Positions 1 through 10,351 of a DNA stretch of 38,114 bases are shown one piece after another. A model generated the notes under the pieces. It worked only from the letters and a program-made list of their open reading frames with translations. It was not told where the DNA came from and ran no database searches. The position numbers and the translations under genes were made by a program. Position 1 is the first letter of the stretch, and each line of letters begins with the position of its first letter. Source of the stretch: Pseudomonadota bacterium (GTDB lineage: Bacteria; Pseudomonadota; Gammaproteobacteria; Burkholderiales; Burkholderiaceae_C); the NCBI GenBank assembly GCA_021808405.1, contig JAKBBQ010000005.1, positions 1-38,114 on the forward strand. Reading direction: 5' to 3'.

Positions 1-232
1 CGGCAGCGGTAGCCGCCACAGCCGCCGACGCGCGCGCTGCCGCCGCCGGCGCCACGCCCGCCGCAACACGTGCCGCCACAGCGGGTGCAACCGCATCCGG
101 GCGCAGGCCCGCAGCCCGGCCAGGCGCAGCGCCAGGGCCCCGGTCCGCGCGAAGGGCGCGGGCCGGCGCGGCGCGACGGCGACAACCCCGGGCGCTGACT
201 TGGGCGCCGCGGCCGGCGGCGGCGCGCGCTGC

Positions 233-1537
233 TCACGCCGGCTGCGCCGCCTCGGCCAGGCCCAGCCTGCGGCGGTCGGACTCGGGATGCATCAGCCAGG
301 CGCCGAGCAGGCCGCAGACCAGCACGAACACTCCGGCCATCACGAAGCCGCTGCGAAAGCCCGCGGCCGGGTTCGCCCCCAGATCGACCAGCCGTCCCAT
401 GATGATCGGCGCCAGCAGCCCGGCCACGGTCTGCACCGAATTCATGATCCCGAGCATCGCGCCGCGCTGCGGCATGGGCGTGATCTCGCCGATCAGCGTC
501 GCGCCGAGCGGGAAGATGATGCCGCAGATCGAGAACGCCAGGGTCACCATCGCGATCTCCGCCGCGGCCGACGAGAGCATCGGCATCAGCACCAGCGCGA
601 CGCCGCTGATCACCACGCACAGCCCGCCGAGACCTCCCCTGGCCAGCCGATTGGGAACTCCCAGCAGGGTCAGCTTCTGCGAAGCCAGGCTGATCGCCGG
701 ACCGAGCAGGATCTGCGCCAGAGCCGGCAGCGCGACGATCCAGCCGACCTGGGCCTGCTTGAACCCGGCTGCCTGGATCAGGTAGCCCGCCAGCCAGATG
801 ACGTTGAGGGTGAGCACCCAGTAGGCGGCGAAGCCCGCCAGGAAGACCCCGAGCGCGGTGCGGCTGAAAATCAGCCGCCGGTACGCGATCGATGCCGCGG
901 CGGCGCGTGCCGGCTGCGCCGCCACGGCCGCCGAGGCCTGGCCGGCCGCCCCCTCGCGGCCGATCGCCAGCCATGCGACGGTCCACGCCAGGCTGGCCAC
1001 GCCCAGCACCGCGAAGGCCGTGTGCCAGGTGTAGTGGACGATGATCAGCACGATCAGCGGGGCGATCACCCCGGCCCCGAAGGGCGCGCCGGTGATCACG
1101 ATGCTGGTCGGCCAGGCGCGGCGCTTGTCGTCGAACCACTTGTACACCGCGTGCAACGCGATCGGCAGCGCCGGCCCCTCGCCGAGCCCGAGCACGATGC
1201 GGCTGGCCAGCAAGGTCTGCAGCCCGACCATCCCGGCCATCGGCAGTTGCGCCAGCGCCCAGAGCACCGCCATCGCGGCCAGCACGGGCTTGGAGCGCAT
1301 GCGGTTGACCAGGAAGCCGCCGATGACCCCGGAGATCGGGAACAGCAGGAAGAAGGCGCTTCCCACGAGGCCGAACTGGGTGTGCGTCAGGTGCAGTTCA
1401 CGGATGATCGGCACCGCCGACAGCCCGATCACGGCCTTGTCGGCCCAGTTGATCAACATGAACGCGAACAGCAGCGCCACCACGGCCCAGCCGCGCCGGC
1501 GCCCGGCGTCTGCGATGCAATCCTGGATGTCTTTCAT
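233..1537 (-). CDS. MFS transporter (ACS/anion:cation-symporter-like)
   Basis: Minus ORF 233..1882; likely start MKDIQDCIADAGRRRGWAVVALLFAFMLINWADKAVIG at 1537. 12-TM-like hydrophobic protein. Start overlaps the stop of the upstream gene (ATGA at 1534-1537). Confidence 0.85.
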   Translation of the reverse strand: MKDIQDCIADAGRRRGWAVVALLFAFMLINWADKAVIGLSAVPIIRELHLTHTQFGLVGSAFFLLFPISGVIGGFLVNRMRSKPVLAAMAVLWALAQLPMAGMVGLQTLLASRIVLGLGEGPALPIALHAVYKWFDDKRRAWPTSIVITGAPFGAGVIAPLIVLIIVHYTWHTAFAVLGVASLAWTVAWLAIGREGAAGQASAAVAAQPARAAAASIAYRRLIFSRTALGVFLAGFAAYWVLTLNVIWLAGYLIQAAGFKQAQVGWIVALPALAQILLGPAISLASQKLTLLGVPNRLARGGLGGLCVVISGVALVLMPMLSSAAAEIAMVTLAFSICGIIFPLGATLIGEITPMPQRGAMLGIMNSVQTVAGLLAPIIMGRLVDLGANPAAGFRSGFVMAGVFVLVCGLLGAWLMHPESDRRRLGLAEAAQPA

Positions 1538-2538
1538 GCGAACCTCAAGGTTTGACCGATGCCCAGCTTCGCCGCCTTTTCCAGCATCGCGTGGCCGAGC
1601 GCGATGTCGCTCGAGCTGAGGCCACGGTGCCAGAACAGGATGGTTTCGTCGTCGCTCTCGCGGCCGCGCTTGCGGCCGGCGACGATCTGGCCGAGCTCGG
1701 CGTGCAGGTTGTGCTCGGTCAGCTTGCCCTCGTCGACATGGCGCCGCAGCGCGCCGAAGGGCAGGCCCTTGCGGCACTGGCTCCAGTCGTCGACGACGAC
1801 CTTGCTCATGATGTCGGTCAGCGACAGCTCCACCGCGCTCATGGTTCCGTAGGGGATCACCAGCGCGCCCTTGTCGATCCACGCGGTGCGCAGCAGCGGT
1901 TGCGGCTCGGGCAGTCGCGAGGCCTCGACCACGATGTCGCAGCCCCTGACGCAGCTCTCCCAGTCCTCGGTCACCTTCACCGGTTTGCCCAGGTCCCGCG
2001 AAAGCCGCCGGGCGAAGGCTTCGCGGCTTTCCTTCCTGCGGGAATGCACGCGGATCTCGTCGAAGTCGAACAGGTGGTCGAGCAGGCGCACGTTCCAGTA
2101 GGAGGTGCCGCGCGCTCCGATGTGCCCGAGCACCTTGCTGCGGCTCCTCGCCAGGTGCTTGGCGCCCAGCGCAGTCATCGCGCCGGTTCGCATGTCGGTG
2201 ATCGAGGTCGCGTCGAGGAAGGCCCTGGGCGCTCCGGTCTGCGGGTCGAGCAGCACCAGGGTCGCGAGCTCCGAGGGCAGGCCGTGCCGGTAGTTGTCGA
2301 CGAAGTCGCCCACCACCTTGACCCCCGCCAGGCCCAGGGGCTTGACGTAGCCGCGCAGGATGTTGAAGTGCCCCTTGCTGGAGTCCTCCGGAACCAGGTG
2401 GACGCGCGGCTCGATCACCGTCTCGCCCTGGCCCTGGGCCTGCAGGGCCTGCTCGACGGCGCCCAGGATCTCCCCGTCGTCCAGCGCCAGGCGCTCGACG
2501 TCGGGACCGTTCAGGTACGTGAAGTGGATGGGGTTCAT
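1534..2538 (-). CDS. Ornithine cyclodeaminase / mu-crystallin family protein
   Basis: MNPIHFTYLNGPDVERL...; conserved ATSITDMRTGAMTALGAKHLARSRSKVLGHIGARG segment typical of the OCD/mu-crystallin family. Confidence 0.85.
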   Translation of the reverse strand: MNPIHFTYLNGPDVERLALDDGEILGAVEQALQAQGQGETVIEPRVHLVPEDSSKGHFNILRGYVKPLGLAGVKVVGDFVDNYRHGLPSELATLVLLDPQTGAPRAFLDATSITDMRTGAMTALGAKHLARSRSKVLGHIGARGTSYWNVRLLDHLFDFDEIRVHSRRKESREAFARRLSRDLGKPVKVTEDWESCVRGCDIVVEASRLPEPQPLLRTAWIDKGALVIPYGTMSAVELSLTDIMSKVVVDDWSQCRKGLPFGALRRHVDEGKLTEHNLHAELGQIVAGRKRGRESDDETILFWHRGLSSSDIALGHAMLEKAAKLGIGQTLRFA

Positions 2539-2629
2539 CGTCGGCGACTCTCCTGGTCGATGCGCGGGCCTGGGCCCCGGGGGTACTGCCGGAGCCGGCG
2601 ACCGGCGCGGCCGTCTTGCGCGGCGGGGC

Positions 2630-4336
2630 TCATGCCGGTCCCGCCATCGGAAGGTGCAATGCGCATTCGCGCGCGCAGGCCAGCGCGTCGGCATAGCCCG
2701 CGTCGGCGTGGCGCATCACCCCGGTGCCGGGGTCGTTCCACAACACCCGTTCGATGCGCCTGGCCGCCGCGTCGGTTCCGTCGCACACGATGACCACCCC
2801 GGCGTGCTGGGAATAGCCCATTCCGACCCCGCCACCGTGATGCAACGACACCCAGGTGGCGCCGCCGGCGGTGTTGAGCAGCGCATTGAGCAACGGCCAG
2901 TCCGACACCGCGTCGCTGCCGTCGCGCATCGCCTCGGTCTCGCGATTGGGCGACGCCACCGAACCGCTGTCCAGGTGGTCGCGACCGATGACCACCGGCG
3001 CCTGCAGCTCGCCCGACCGGACCATCTCGTTGAAGGCCAGGCCGGCCCGGTGCCGCTCGCCCAGGCCGAGCCAGCAGATGCGGGCGGGAAGTCCCTGGAA
3101 GGCGATGCGCTGGCGCGCCAGGTCCAGCCAGCGATGCAACCGCAAGTCCTCGGGGAACAGCTCCTTGAGCTTGGCGTCGGTCTTGTGGATGTCCTGCGGG
3201 TCGCCGGATAGAGCGACCCAGCGGAACGGCCCCTTGCCGCGGCAGAACAGCGGCCGGATGTAGGCCGGGACGAAGCCGGGGAACGCGAAGGCGTTGTCGA
3301 CTCCGCGGTCGAAGGCCACCTGGCGGATGTTGTTGCCGTAGTCGAAGGTCGGCACTCCCATGGCCTGGAAGTCGAGCATCGCCCGCACGTGGGCCGCGCA
3401 GCTGTCGGCGGCCGCAGCGCTCAATCGTGCCTGCCCTTCGACATCGGCCTGCGCCGCCTTCCAGCGCTCGACCGACCAGCCGACCGGCAGATAGCCGTGG
3501 ACCAGGTCGTGCGCCGAGGTCTGGTCGGTCAACAGGTGGGGCTTGAGTCCTCCGGCGCGGGCGCGTCGCACCAGTTCGGGAAGGACCTCGGCGGCGTTTC
3601 CCAGCAAGCCCACCGACACGGCCCGGCCGTCTCCGGTGTAGCGGGCGATGCGCGCCAGCGCATCGTCGAGGTCGCGCGCCTGCTCGTCGAGGTAGCGCGA
3701 GCGCAGGCGGAAGTCGATGCGGCTTTGCTGGCACTCGATGTTCAGCGATGCCGCGCCGGCGAAACTCGCGGCCAGCGGCTGCGCCCCGCCCATGCCGCCC
3801 AGGCCGGCGGTGAGGATCCAGCGACCGGCCAGATCGCCCGCGTAGTGCTGGCGAGCGGCCTCGACGAAGGTTTCGTAGGTACCCTGGACGATTCCCTGGC
3901 TGGCGATGTAGATCCATGAGCCGGCCGTCATCTGCCCGAACATCATCAGGCCTTTGCGGTCGAGTTCCTGGAAGTGCTCCCAGGTGGCCCATTTCGGCAC
4001 CAGGTTGGAGTTGGCGATGAGCACCCGCGGCGCGTCGACATGGGTGCGAAACACCCCCACGGGCTTGCCCGACTGGACCAGCAGGGTCTCGTCGTCGTGG
4101 AGCGCGCGCAATTCGCGCAGGATGGCATCGAAGCACTGCCAGTCGCGGGCGGCCTTGCCTATGCCCCCGTACACGACCAGGGACTGCGGATCCTCGGCGA
4201 CCTCGGGATCCAGGTTGTTCTGGATCATGCGGTAGGCCGCCTCGATCAGCCAGTTGCGGCAGGACAGCCGGGTGCCGCGGGGCGCGCGCACCACGCGCGG
4301 CTGGCTCGGCGAGGGGGTGGAAGACTTCTCGGACAC
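2630..4336 (-). CDS. hutU: Urocanate hydratase
   Basis: MSEKSST...[49 protein letters not shown]; urocanase NAD-binding [12 protein letters not shown] and C-terminal [16 protein letters not shown]. Confidence 0.96.
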   Translation of the reverse strand: MSEKSSTPSPSQPRVVRAPRGTRLSCRNWLIEAAYRMIQNNLDPEVAEDPQSLVVYGGIGKAARDWQCFDAILRELRALHDDETLLVQSGKPVGVFRTHVDAPRVLIANSNLVPKWATWEHFQELDRKGLMMFGQMTAGSWIYIASQGIVQGTYETFVEAARQHYAGDLAGRWILTAGLGGMGGAQPLAASFAGAASLNIECQQSRIDFRLRSRYLDEQARDLDDALARIARYTGDGRAVSVGLLGNAAEVLPELVRRARAGGLKPHLLTDQTSAHDLVHGYLPVGWSVERWKAAQADVEGQARLSAAAADSCAAHVRAMLDFQAMGVPTFDYGNNIRQVAFDRGVDNAFAFPGFVPAYIRPLFCRGKGPFRWVALSGDPQDIHKTDAKLKELFPEDLRLHRWLDLARQRIAFQGLPARICWLGLGERHRAGLAFNEMVRSGELQAPVVIGRDHLDSGSVASPNRETEAMRDGSDAVSDWPLLNALLNTAGGATWVSLHHGGGVGMGYSQHAGVVIVCDGTDAAARRIERVLWNDPGTGVMRHADAGYADALACARECALHLPMAGPA

Positions 4337-4370
4337 GGCATGCCTTCGGCAGATGATCGAACCCGAACTC

Positions 4371-4388
4371 TACTTGTCTAGTCATGCC
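4371..4388. promoter_or_regulatory. Putative HutC operator 1 (TACTTGTCTAGTCATGCC), hutU side
   Basis: Resembles the remembered HutC consensus (CTTGTnTAGACAAG-like), lies in the hutU-hutC intergenic region, and a near-match copy lies 72 bp away. Confidence 0.65.
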
Positions 4389-4442
4389 TACGCAACCCGT
4401 TCGACACCCGGGATTACCCGTGTTTTCGCAGGCTTCGCCCGC

Positions 4443-4460
4443 TACTTGGCTAGACAGGCG
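4443..4460. promoter_or_regulatory. Putative HutC operator 2 (TACTTGGCTAGACAGGCG), hutC side
   Basis: Shares TACTTGnCTAGnCA with operator 1; overlaps a -35-like TTGGCT (4446-4451) with TAGCAT at 4469-4474. Confidence 0.65.
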
Positions 4461-4480
4461 AATACCAGTAGCATCGCCGC

Positions 4481-5221
4481 ATGACAAACCCAGCGAACAC
4501 GCCTGCCGCGCGCCCCCCCGCGGCCATGGCTCCCTACCAACGGGTCAAGCAGTACCTGAAGTCCGGCTTGGAGCACGGGCGCTGGAAGCCCGGCTCGCTG
4601 ATGCCCTCCGAATCCGACCTCGTCGCCCAGTTCGGGATCAGTCGCATGACGGTCAGCCGCGCGCTGCGCGAGCTGCAGAACGAAGGCCTGGTCGAGCGGG
4701 TGCAGGGCGTCGGCACCTTCGCAGCGCAACTGCACAAGCTGTCGGCGACCCTTTCCATACGCGACATGCGCGAGCATGTCGAGTCGCGCGGCCTGCGCTA
4801 CCGCATGGACATGCAGCTGCTGCGCGAGGAGACTGCGCCGCCGCTGGTGGCGCAGCGCTTCGGGATCGAGCCGGGCTCCCGGGTGTTCCATTCGCTGGCG
4901 GTGCACTTCGAGGACGGCGTGCCGCTGCAATGCGAGGACCGCTGGGTCCATCCCGCCGCTGCGCCGCAGTACCTGTCGGCCGACTTCTCGGTGGCGACCC
5001 CGACCCAGTACCTGCTCGAGGTGGCGCCGACCTGGGAGGCCTCCTACACGATCGAGGCCGCGATGCCCAGCCGCCAGGAAGCCAGGCTGCTGAAGATCGA
5101 CGCCTCCGAGCCTTGCCTGGTGATCACCCGCTCCACGGTCAGCCGCGGCATTGCGGTGACCCTGGTGCGCCTGGTGCATCCGGGCAGCCGCTACCTGCTC
5201 GAAGGGCGCTTCTCGCCTTGA
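4481..5221 (+). CDS. hutC: Histidine utilization repressor, GntR/HutC family
   Basis: MAPYQRVKQYLKSGLEHGRWKPGSLMPSESDLVAQFGISRMTVSRALRELQNEGLVERVQGVGTFAA: GntR wHTH plus UTRA domain; divergent from hutU. Confidence 0.94.
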   Translation: MTNPANTPAARPPAAMAPYQRVKQYLKSGLEHGRWKPGSLMPSESDLVAQFGISRMTVSRALRELQNEGLVERVQGVGTFAAQLHKLSATLSIRDMREHVESRGLRYRMDMQLLREETAPPLVAQRFGIEPGSRVFHSLAVHFEDGVPLQCEDRWVHPAAAPQYLSADFSVATPTQYLLEVAPTWEASYTIEAAMPSRQEARLLKIDASEPCLVITRSTVSRGIAVTLVRLVHPGSRYLLEGRFSP

Positions 5222-5802
5222 ATCCGTTGCTCGTCGAATGCGATGGCGTCGCCCCCCAGCGCTGGCGCAACGCCGGCGGGCTGACCCGCGAACTGCTGGC
5301 CTGGCCGTCCGGCGCGGCGTGGCGATACCGCGTCAGCGTCGCCGACATCGAGCGCGACGCGGCGTTCTCCACCTATCCCGGAGTCACCCGCTGGTTCGCG
5401 GTGATCGAGGGCAGCGGCGTCGAGCTGGATATCGATGGAGCCCGGCGGCGGGTGTCGGCCGCCTGCGCGCCCTTGCGCTTCGCGGGCGACGCGCCGGTGT
5501 CGTGCCGGCTGCTCGACGGACCCACGCGCGACCTGAACCTCATGCTGCGCGACAGCGGCGGCATGATGCGGGCCGCGCGCGACGGCAGCGCGTGGGTGCC
5601 GCCCGCCGGCGGCTGCGGCCTGTTCGCCACCCGCGCGGGGCGCTGCCGGTGGAGCAGCGGGCCAACCGGCGGCGACGCATTCGCCGACCTGCCGCGACTG
5701 GCCCTGCTGTGGTTCGAGCGCGCGCCGCGCCAGCTGCGCTTCGAATGCGCGGCCCCCCCGGCCGATGTGGTCGGCTGGTGGCTGGCGGCCCATCCCCGAT
5801 GA
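5218..5802 (+). CDS. hutD: HutD family protein
   Basis: TTG start at 5218 overlapping the hutC stop; [30 protein letters not shown]...[36 protein letters not shown] is HutD-like; position in hut operon. Confidence 0.85.
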   Translation: MNPLLVECDGVAPQRWRNAGGLTRELLAWPSGAAWRYRVSVADIERDAAFSTYPGVTRWFAVIEGSGVELDIDGARRRVSAACAPLRFAGDAPVSCRLLDGPTRDLNLMLRDSGGMMRAARDGSAWVPPAGGCGLFATRAGRCRWSSGPTGGDAFADLPRLALLWFERAPRQLRFECAAPPADVVGWWLAAHPR

Positions 5803-5809
5803 CCCCGCC

Positions 5810-7009
5810 ATGTTGACTCTGTACCGCGACGCCCGCCTGTGCACCCTCGCCGGCCCGACGGGCTGGGGACTCGTCGAGGACGGCGCGATGCTGGTCGACG
5901 GCGGCACGCTGCGCTGGCTGGGACCGGCGGCGGCGCTTCCCGCCGGGCTGGCGGTGGAGCGCGAACACCGCCTGGGCGGTGCGCTGGTCACCCCGGGCCT
6001 GGTCGACTGCCACACCCACCTGGTCTACGCCGGCCAGCGCGCCGACGAGTTCGAGCAGCGCCTGCAGGGCGCCAGCTACGCGGCGATCGCCGGCGCCGGC
6101 GGCGGCATCGCGGCGACGGTGCGCGCCACCCGCGCGGCCAGCGAGAACGACCTGCTCGCCGCCGCCCGCCTGCGCGCCCTCGCGCTGCTGCGGCGCGGAG
6201 TCACCACGCTGGAGATCAAGTCGGGCTACGGGCTGGACCTCGAGCACGAGGCGCGCTGCCTGCGCGTGGCGCGGCGCATCGGCGAGCTGCTGCCGCTGAG
6301 CGTGCGCTGCACCTGCCTGTCGGCGCATACCCTGCCGCCCGAATACTCCGGCCGCGCCGACGACTACATCGCGGCCGTCTGCTCGTGGCTGCCGCAGCTG
6401 GCCGGCGAAGGGCTGGTCGACGCGGTCGATGCCTTTTGCGAACACATCGCCTTCGATGCGGCACAGGTCGGCCGGGTGTTCGACGCGGCGCGCGCCGCCG
6501 GACTGCCGGTGAAGCTGCACGCCGAGCAGCTCAGCGACCAGGGCGGCGCGCAGCTGGCGGCGCGCCATGGCGCGCTGTCCTGCGACCACCTGGAGCATCT
6601 CGGCCCTCGAGGCGTCGCGGCGATGGCGGCCGCCGGCAGCGTCGCGGTGCTGCTGCCCGGGGCCTTCTACTTCCTGCGCGAGACGCGGCTGCCGCCGGTG
6701 CGGGCGCTGCGCGAGGCCGGCGTGGCCATCGCGCTGGCCACCGACCACAACCCTGGCACGTCGCCGACCCTCGACCCCCTGCTGATGCTCAACATGGGGT
6801 GCACGCTGTTTCGCCTGACCCCCGAGGAGGCGGTGCGGGGCATGACCGTGCACGGCGCCGCCGCGCTGGGCCTGCGCGACCGCGGGCGCCTGTGCGCCGG
6901 CCAGCGCGCCGACTTCGTCGCCTGGCCGCTGGGTCATCCGAACGAACTGTGCTACTGGATCGGCCAGCAACCCGCCTGCCGGGTGTACGTGGCCGGCGAG
7001 GAGGTGTGA
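5810..7009 (+). CDS. hutI: Imidazolonepropionase
   Basis: Amidohydrolase: [73 protein letters not shown]. Confidence 0.96.
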   Translation: MLTLYRDARLCTLAGPTGWGLVEDGAMLVDGGTLRWLGPAAALPAGLAVEREHRLGGALVTPGLVDCHTHLVYAGQRADEFEQRLQGASYAAIAGAGGGIAATVRATRAASENDLLAAARLRALALLRRGVTTLEIKSGYGLDLEHEARCLRVARRIGELLPLSVRCTCLSAHTLPPEYSGRADDYIAAVCSWLPQLAGEGLVDAVDAFCEHIAFDAAQVGRVFDAARAAGLPVKLHAEQLSDQGGAQLAARHGALSCDHLEHLGPRGVAAMAAAGSVAVLLPGAFYFLRETRLPPVRALREAGVAIALATDHNPGTSPTLDPLLMLNMGCTLFRLTPEEAVRGMTVHGAAALGLRDRGRLCAGQRADFVAWPLGHPNELCYWIGQQPACRVYVAGEEV

Positions 7010-7011
7010 GC

Positions 7012-7824
7012 ATGCAGGACGATTCACCGTACAGGCTGCAGCGCGGCAGCGCCCCGCTGCTGGTCAGCGTGCCCCACGCGGGCACGCGGATCCCCGACGA
7101 CCTGCGGCAGCGCCTGCGGCCGCAGGCGCTGCAGGTCGAGGACACCGACTGGCACCTCGAGGCCATCTACGGCTTCGTGCTGGAGGCCGGCTGCAGCCTG
7201 CTCGTCCCGCGGCTGTCGCGCTATGTCGTCGACCTCAACCGGCCGCCGCAGGACACCCCGATGTACCCGGGCGCCAACAACACCGGCGTGTGCCCGACCC
7301 GCGCCTTCAGCGGCGAGGCGCTGTACCGCGACGGCCAGGAGCCCGACGCCGCCGAGGTCGCGCAGCGCCTGGCGCGCTACTGGCAGCCCTACCACGACGC
7401 TCTCGAGGGCGAGCTCCGGCGCCTGCAGGCCTTGCACGGATACGCGCTGCTGTGGGATGGCCACAGCATCCGCTCGCGGCTGCCATGGCTGTTCGACGGC
7501 GTGCTGCCCGACCTCAACCTGGGCACCGCGGACACCGGCAGCTGTGCCCCGGAGCTGCGGCGGAGGCTGGCCTCCGAACTGGCGGCGCACAGCGGATTCA
7601 CCCACGCGGTCGACGGACGCTTCAAGGGCGGCTACATCACCCGCCACTACGGGCGCCCTCGACAGGGCTGGCATGCCGTGCAGCTGGAAATGTGCTTTTC
7701 CACCTACATGCGGGAGACCGCGCCGTGGCGCATCGACGATGCGCGCCGCGACAGGCTGCTGCCGCTGCTGCGCCGGCTCATCGGCACCATGCTCGACTGG
7801 AGACCCGATGGCAGCGCCGCCTGA
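7012..7824 (+). CDS. hutG: N-formylglutamate deformylase
   Basis: LLVSVPHAGTRIPDDL, YVVDLNRPPQDTPMYPGANNTGVCPTRAFSGEALYRDG, LLWDGHSIRSRLPWLFDG, FKGGYITRHYG. Confidence 0.95.
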   Translation: MQDDSPYRLQRGSAPLLVSVPHAGTRIPDDLRQRLRPQALQVEDTDWHLEAIYGFVLEAGCSLLVPRLSRYVVDLNRPPQDTPMYPGANNTGVCPTRAFSGEALYRDGQEPDAAEVAQRLARYWQPYHDALEGELRRLQALHGYALLWDGHSIRSRLPWLFDGVLPDLNLGTADTGSCAPELRRRLASELAAHSGFTHAVDGRFKGGYITRHYGRPRQGWHAVQLEMCFSTYMRETAPWRIDDARRDRLLPLLRRLIGTMLDWRPDGSAA

Positions 7825-9208
7825 GGCCGATCGCCTGCTGTGGACGCCGCGCGCCTGGCTGCCCGAAGGCTGGCGCAGCGACGTGCTGCTGCGCATCGAC
7901 GAGCAGGGGCACTGGGCGCAGGTGACCCCGCAGGTCGCGACCCCGCCCGGCACCGTGCTGCGCCTGCCGGGCGCGCTGCTGCCCGGCCTGGTGGACGCCC
8001 ACAGCCATGCCTTCCAGCGCGCCTTCGCGGGCCTGGCCGAGCAGCGCAGCGCCGCGAGCGACACCTTCTGGTCCTGGCGCGACCGCATGTACCAGGCGGC
8101 GCTGCGCATCACCCCGGAGCAGTTGCGCGCGGTCGCCGCGATGCTGTTCGTCGAACTCCTGCAGGGGGGATACACCCATGTGTGCGAGTTCCACTACCTG
8201 CACCACGACCCGCAGGGGCGCCGCTACGCGGACTCGCTGGAGATGAGCCTGGCGCTGGCCGACGCGGCGCAGGAGGTGGGTATCGGCCTGACCATCCTGC
8301 CCGCGCTGTATCAGCGCGCCGGCTTTGCCCAGCCCGCCTTGCGCGACGACCAGCGGCGCTTCGCCGGCAGCGCGGCCAGCGTGTGGGACGCGGCGCAGGC
8401 CCTGCGGGCGCGGGGCCACCCGCTGCTGCGGGCCGGCCTGGCCATCCATTCGCTGCGCGCGGCGACCTCCGAGGCCATCGTCGCGCTGGCGCGGGCGGCC
8501 CGCTCGTTCGACGGGCCGATCCACATCCACGTCAGCGAGCAGACCGCGGAGGTCGACGAATGCGTCGGCGCGACCGGCCTGCGCCCGATCGCCTGGCTGG
8601 CGCGGCAAGGCCTGCTCGATAGGCGCTGGCAGCTCGTGCACGCCACCCATGCCGCGCCCGACGAAATCGACGCGGTCGCGGCCAGCGGCGCCGGAATCGT
8701 GCTGTGTCCGACCACCGAAGCCAATCTCGGCGACGGCCTGCCCGATCTGCCGCGCATGCTGGAGCGCGACATTCCCCTGACCATCGGCTCGGACAGCCAG
8801 GTCAACCGCGACTGGCGCGAGGAACTGCGCTGGCTGGACTATGGCCAGCGTCTGCTGCGCCGCGAACGCAACACCAGCGCCGACCCCCTGCGCCGGCAGT
8901 ACTCCACCGCGGCGCGCCTGTGGTCGCGCGTGCAGGCCGGCGGCGCGCGCAGCGCCGGGCTGCCGCACTGGGGACTGTGCGCCGGCGCCCGGGCCGACGC
9001 GCTGGTGCTCGACGAGCAGGCGACGCACCTGCTCGGAATCGCCCCGTCCGACACCCTCGACGCCCTGGTGTTCTCCAGCCCCGGGGCCGCCTGGCGCGAC
9101 GTGCTGGTCGGCGGGCGCTGGGCGCTGCGCGACGGCAGCCACCGGCGATCCGCGGAGATCGCCCGGCGCTTCGAGGAGACCATGCGCGCGCTCTGGCAAC
9201 CAGCCTGA
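7808..9208 (+). CDS. hutF: Formimidoylglutamate deiminase
   Basis: LPGLVDAHSHAFQRAFAGLAEQR, HVCEFHYLHHDPQG, HIHVSEQTAEVDEC, GSDSQVNRDWREELRWLDYGQRL. Confidence 0.94.
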   Translation: MAAPPEADRLLWTPRAWLPEGWRSDVLLRIDEQGHWAQVTPQVATPPGTVLRLPGALLPGLVDAHSHAFQRAFAGLAEQRSAASDTFWSWRDRMYQAALRITPEQLRAVAAMLFVELLQGGYTHVCEFHYLHHDPQGRRYADSLEMSLALADAAQEVGIGLTILPALYQRAGFAQPALRDDQRRFAGSAASVWDAAQALRARGHPLLRAGLAIHSLRAATSEAIVALARAARSFDGPIHIHVSEQTAEVDECVGATGLRPIAWLARQGLLDRRWQLVHATHAAPDEIDAVAASGAGIVLCPTTEANLGDGLPDLPRMLERDIPLTIGSDSQVNRDWREELRWLDYGQRLLRRERNTSADPLRRQYSTAARLWSRVQAGGARSAGLPHWGLCAGARADALVLDEQATHLLGIAPSDTLDALVFSSPGAAWRDVLVGGRWALRDGSHRRSAEIARRFEETMRALWQPA

Positions 9209-9251
9209 GCGCAGCCTCCCGGGCGGCGCGGCAGCCGTGCCCGGTCGCCCG

Positions 9252-9281
9252 CTTTACAAGCAAACGACTGCTTGCTAAAGT
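9252..9281. promoter_or_regulatory. TetR-type operator inside a core promoter
   Basis: CTTTA-CAAGCA-AACGAC-TGCTTG-C-TAAAG; 6-bp arms 9257-9262 / 9269-9274. TTTACA (9253-9258), N17, TAAAGT (9276-9281) reads as -35/-10. Confidence 0.65.
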
Positions 9282-9323
9282 GGCCTCGAACTCCCGCTCG
9301 GGAGCCCAGGCCCCGGAGGCAAC

Positions 9324-9911
9324 ATGCCCGGTCGCAGGACCACCCACTCCGACAGCCGCCTGCCCGCGACGCTCGACGCGGCAGCGCGACTGTTCCGCGC
9401 GCGCGGCTACGAGGGCGTTTCGATGCGCGACATCGCCCGTGAGGTCGGAATGGCTTCCGGGTCGCTGTACTGCCACTTCGAGACCAAGGATGAACTGCTC
9501 ACCGCGGTCTACCTGAAGGGCGTCGAACAGATCTCGGCTGCGGTGCGGTCCGCGCTCGGCGCCGGCAGCGACCCCTGGCGCAGGCTCGAGGCGGCCTGCG
9601 CCGCGCACCTCGAGTCGATCCTGCGCGACGACGACTACGCCCAGGTGGTGGTTCGCGTGCGCCCGGGCGACGCGGCATCGGTCGGTTCGCGGCTGGTCGA
9701 GTTGCGCAACAGCTACGAGGGGCTGTTCGCCGAGCTGGTCGATGCGCTGCCCGTGCCGCCCCGCACCGACCGGAGCCTGTTGCGGCTGATGCTCATCGGC
9801 GCGATGAACACCGCGCCGACCTGGTACCGCGAAGGCGGACGCGCGACCCCGCGGGTCATCGCGCGCCGCTTCGTCGGCCTGCTGCGCAACTCACTGGACG
9901 CCGGCGCATGA
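9324..9911 (+). CDS. TetR/AcrR family transcriptional regulator
   Basis: [47 protein letters not shown]: TetR HTH; GGAGG upstream; stop overlaps the next start (ATGA). Confidence 0.92.
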   Translation: MPGRRTTHSDSRLPATLDAAARLFRARGYEGVSMRDIAREVGMASGSLYCHFETKDELLTAVYLKGVEQISAAVRSALGAGSDPWRRLEAACAAHLESILRDDDYAQVVVRVRPGDAASVGSRLVELRNSYEGLFAELVDALPVPPRTDRSLLRLMLIGAMNTAPTWYREGGRATPRVIARRFVGLLRNSLDAGA

Positions 9912-10351
9912 ACCAGATCATTCCCAAGGTGCTGGTCACCAAGATCGGCTTCGACGGCCACGATCGCGGCAGCCGCATCGTCGCGGCCGCGCTGCGCGAC
10001 GCCGGCATGGAGGTGATCTACACGCCGCCCTGGCAGGAGATCGCCGCGGTGGTCAAGATCGCGCTGGAGGAGGACGTCGACGTGATCGGGGTCTCCTCGC
10101 TCGCAACCGACCATCTGATCGTGCCCCAGTTGATGCGCGCGCTGCACCAGGCCGGCATGGACGACCTGGCGGTGGTCGTCGGCGGCATCGTCCCCGACGA
10201 GGACGAGGCGATGCTGCTCGAGGCCGGCGTCAGGCAGGTCTTCCACCCCGGCTGCTCGATGACCGAGGTCGTCGCATGCGTGCGCGGCCTGGCCGCCGAG
10301 GCGCGCGCGCGCCGCGCCGCCGAACGCTCCAGCAGCGAGGTGACGCGATGA
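9908..10351 (+). CDS. Stand-alone cobalamin-binding subunit of an acyl-CoA mutase
   Basis: [37 protein letters not shown] (DxHxxG B12 motif), [31 protein letters not shown]. Confidence 0.93.
   Translation: MNQIIPKVLVTKIGFDGHDRGSRIVAAALRDAGMEVIYTPPWQEIAAVVKIALEEDVDVIGVSSLATDHLIVPQLMRALHQAGMDDLAVVVGGIVPDEDEAMLLEAGVRQVFHPGCSMTEVVACVRGLAAEARARRAAERSSSEVTR

Noticed and set aside
1-198. Pro/Arg/Gln-rich open stretch in frame 1 (PPQPPTRALPPPAPRPPQHVPPQRVQPHPG...DNPGR stop at 196-198)
   Set aside because: In-frame TAG at 10-12, no ATG start, and extreme GC composition; cannot separate a gene end from spurious open frame at the window edge.
200-1555. 451-aa plus-strand ORF
   Set aside because: Antisense to a clear MFS transporter; low-complexity His/Arg/Gln-rich translation typical of GC-rich shadow ORFs.
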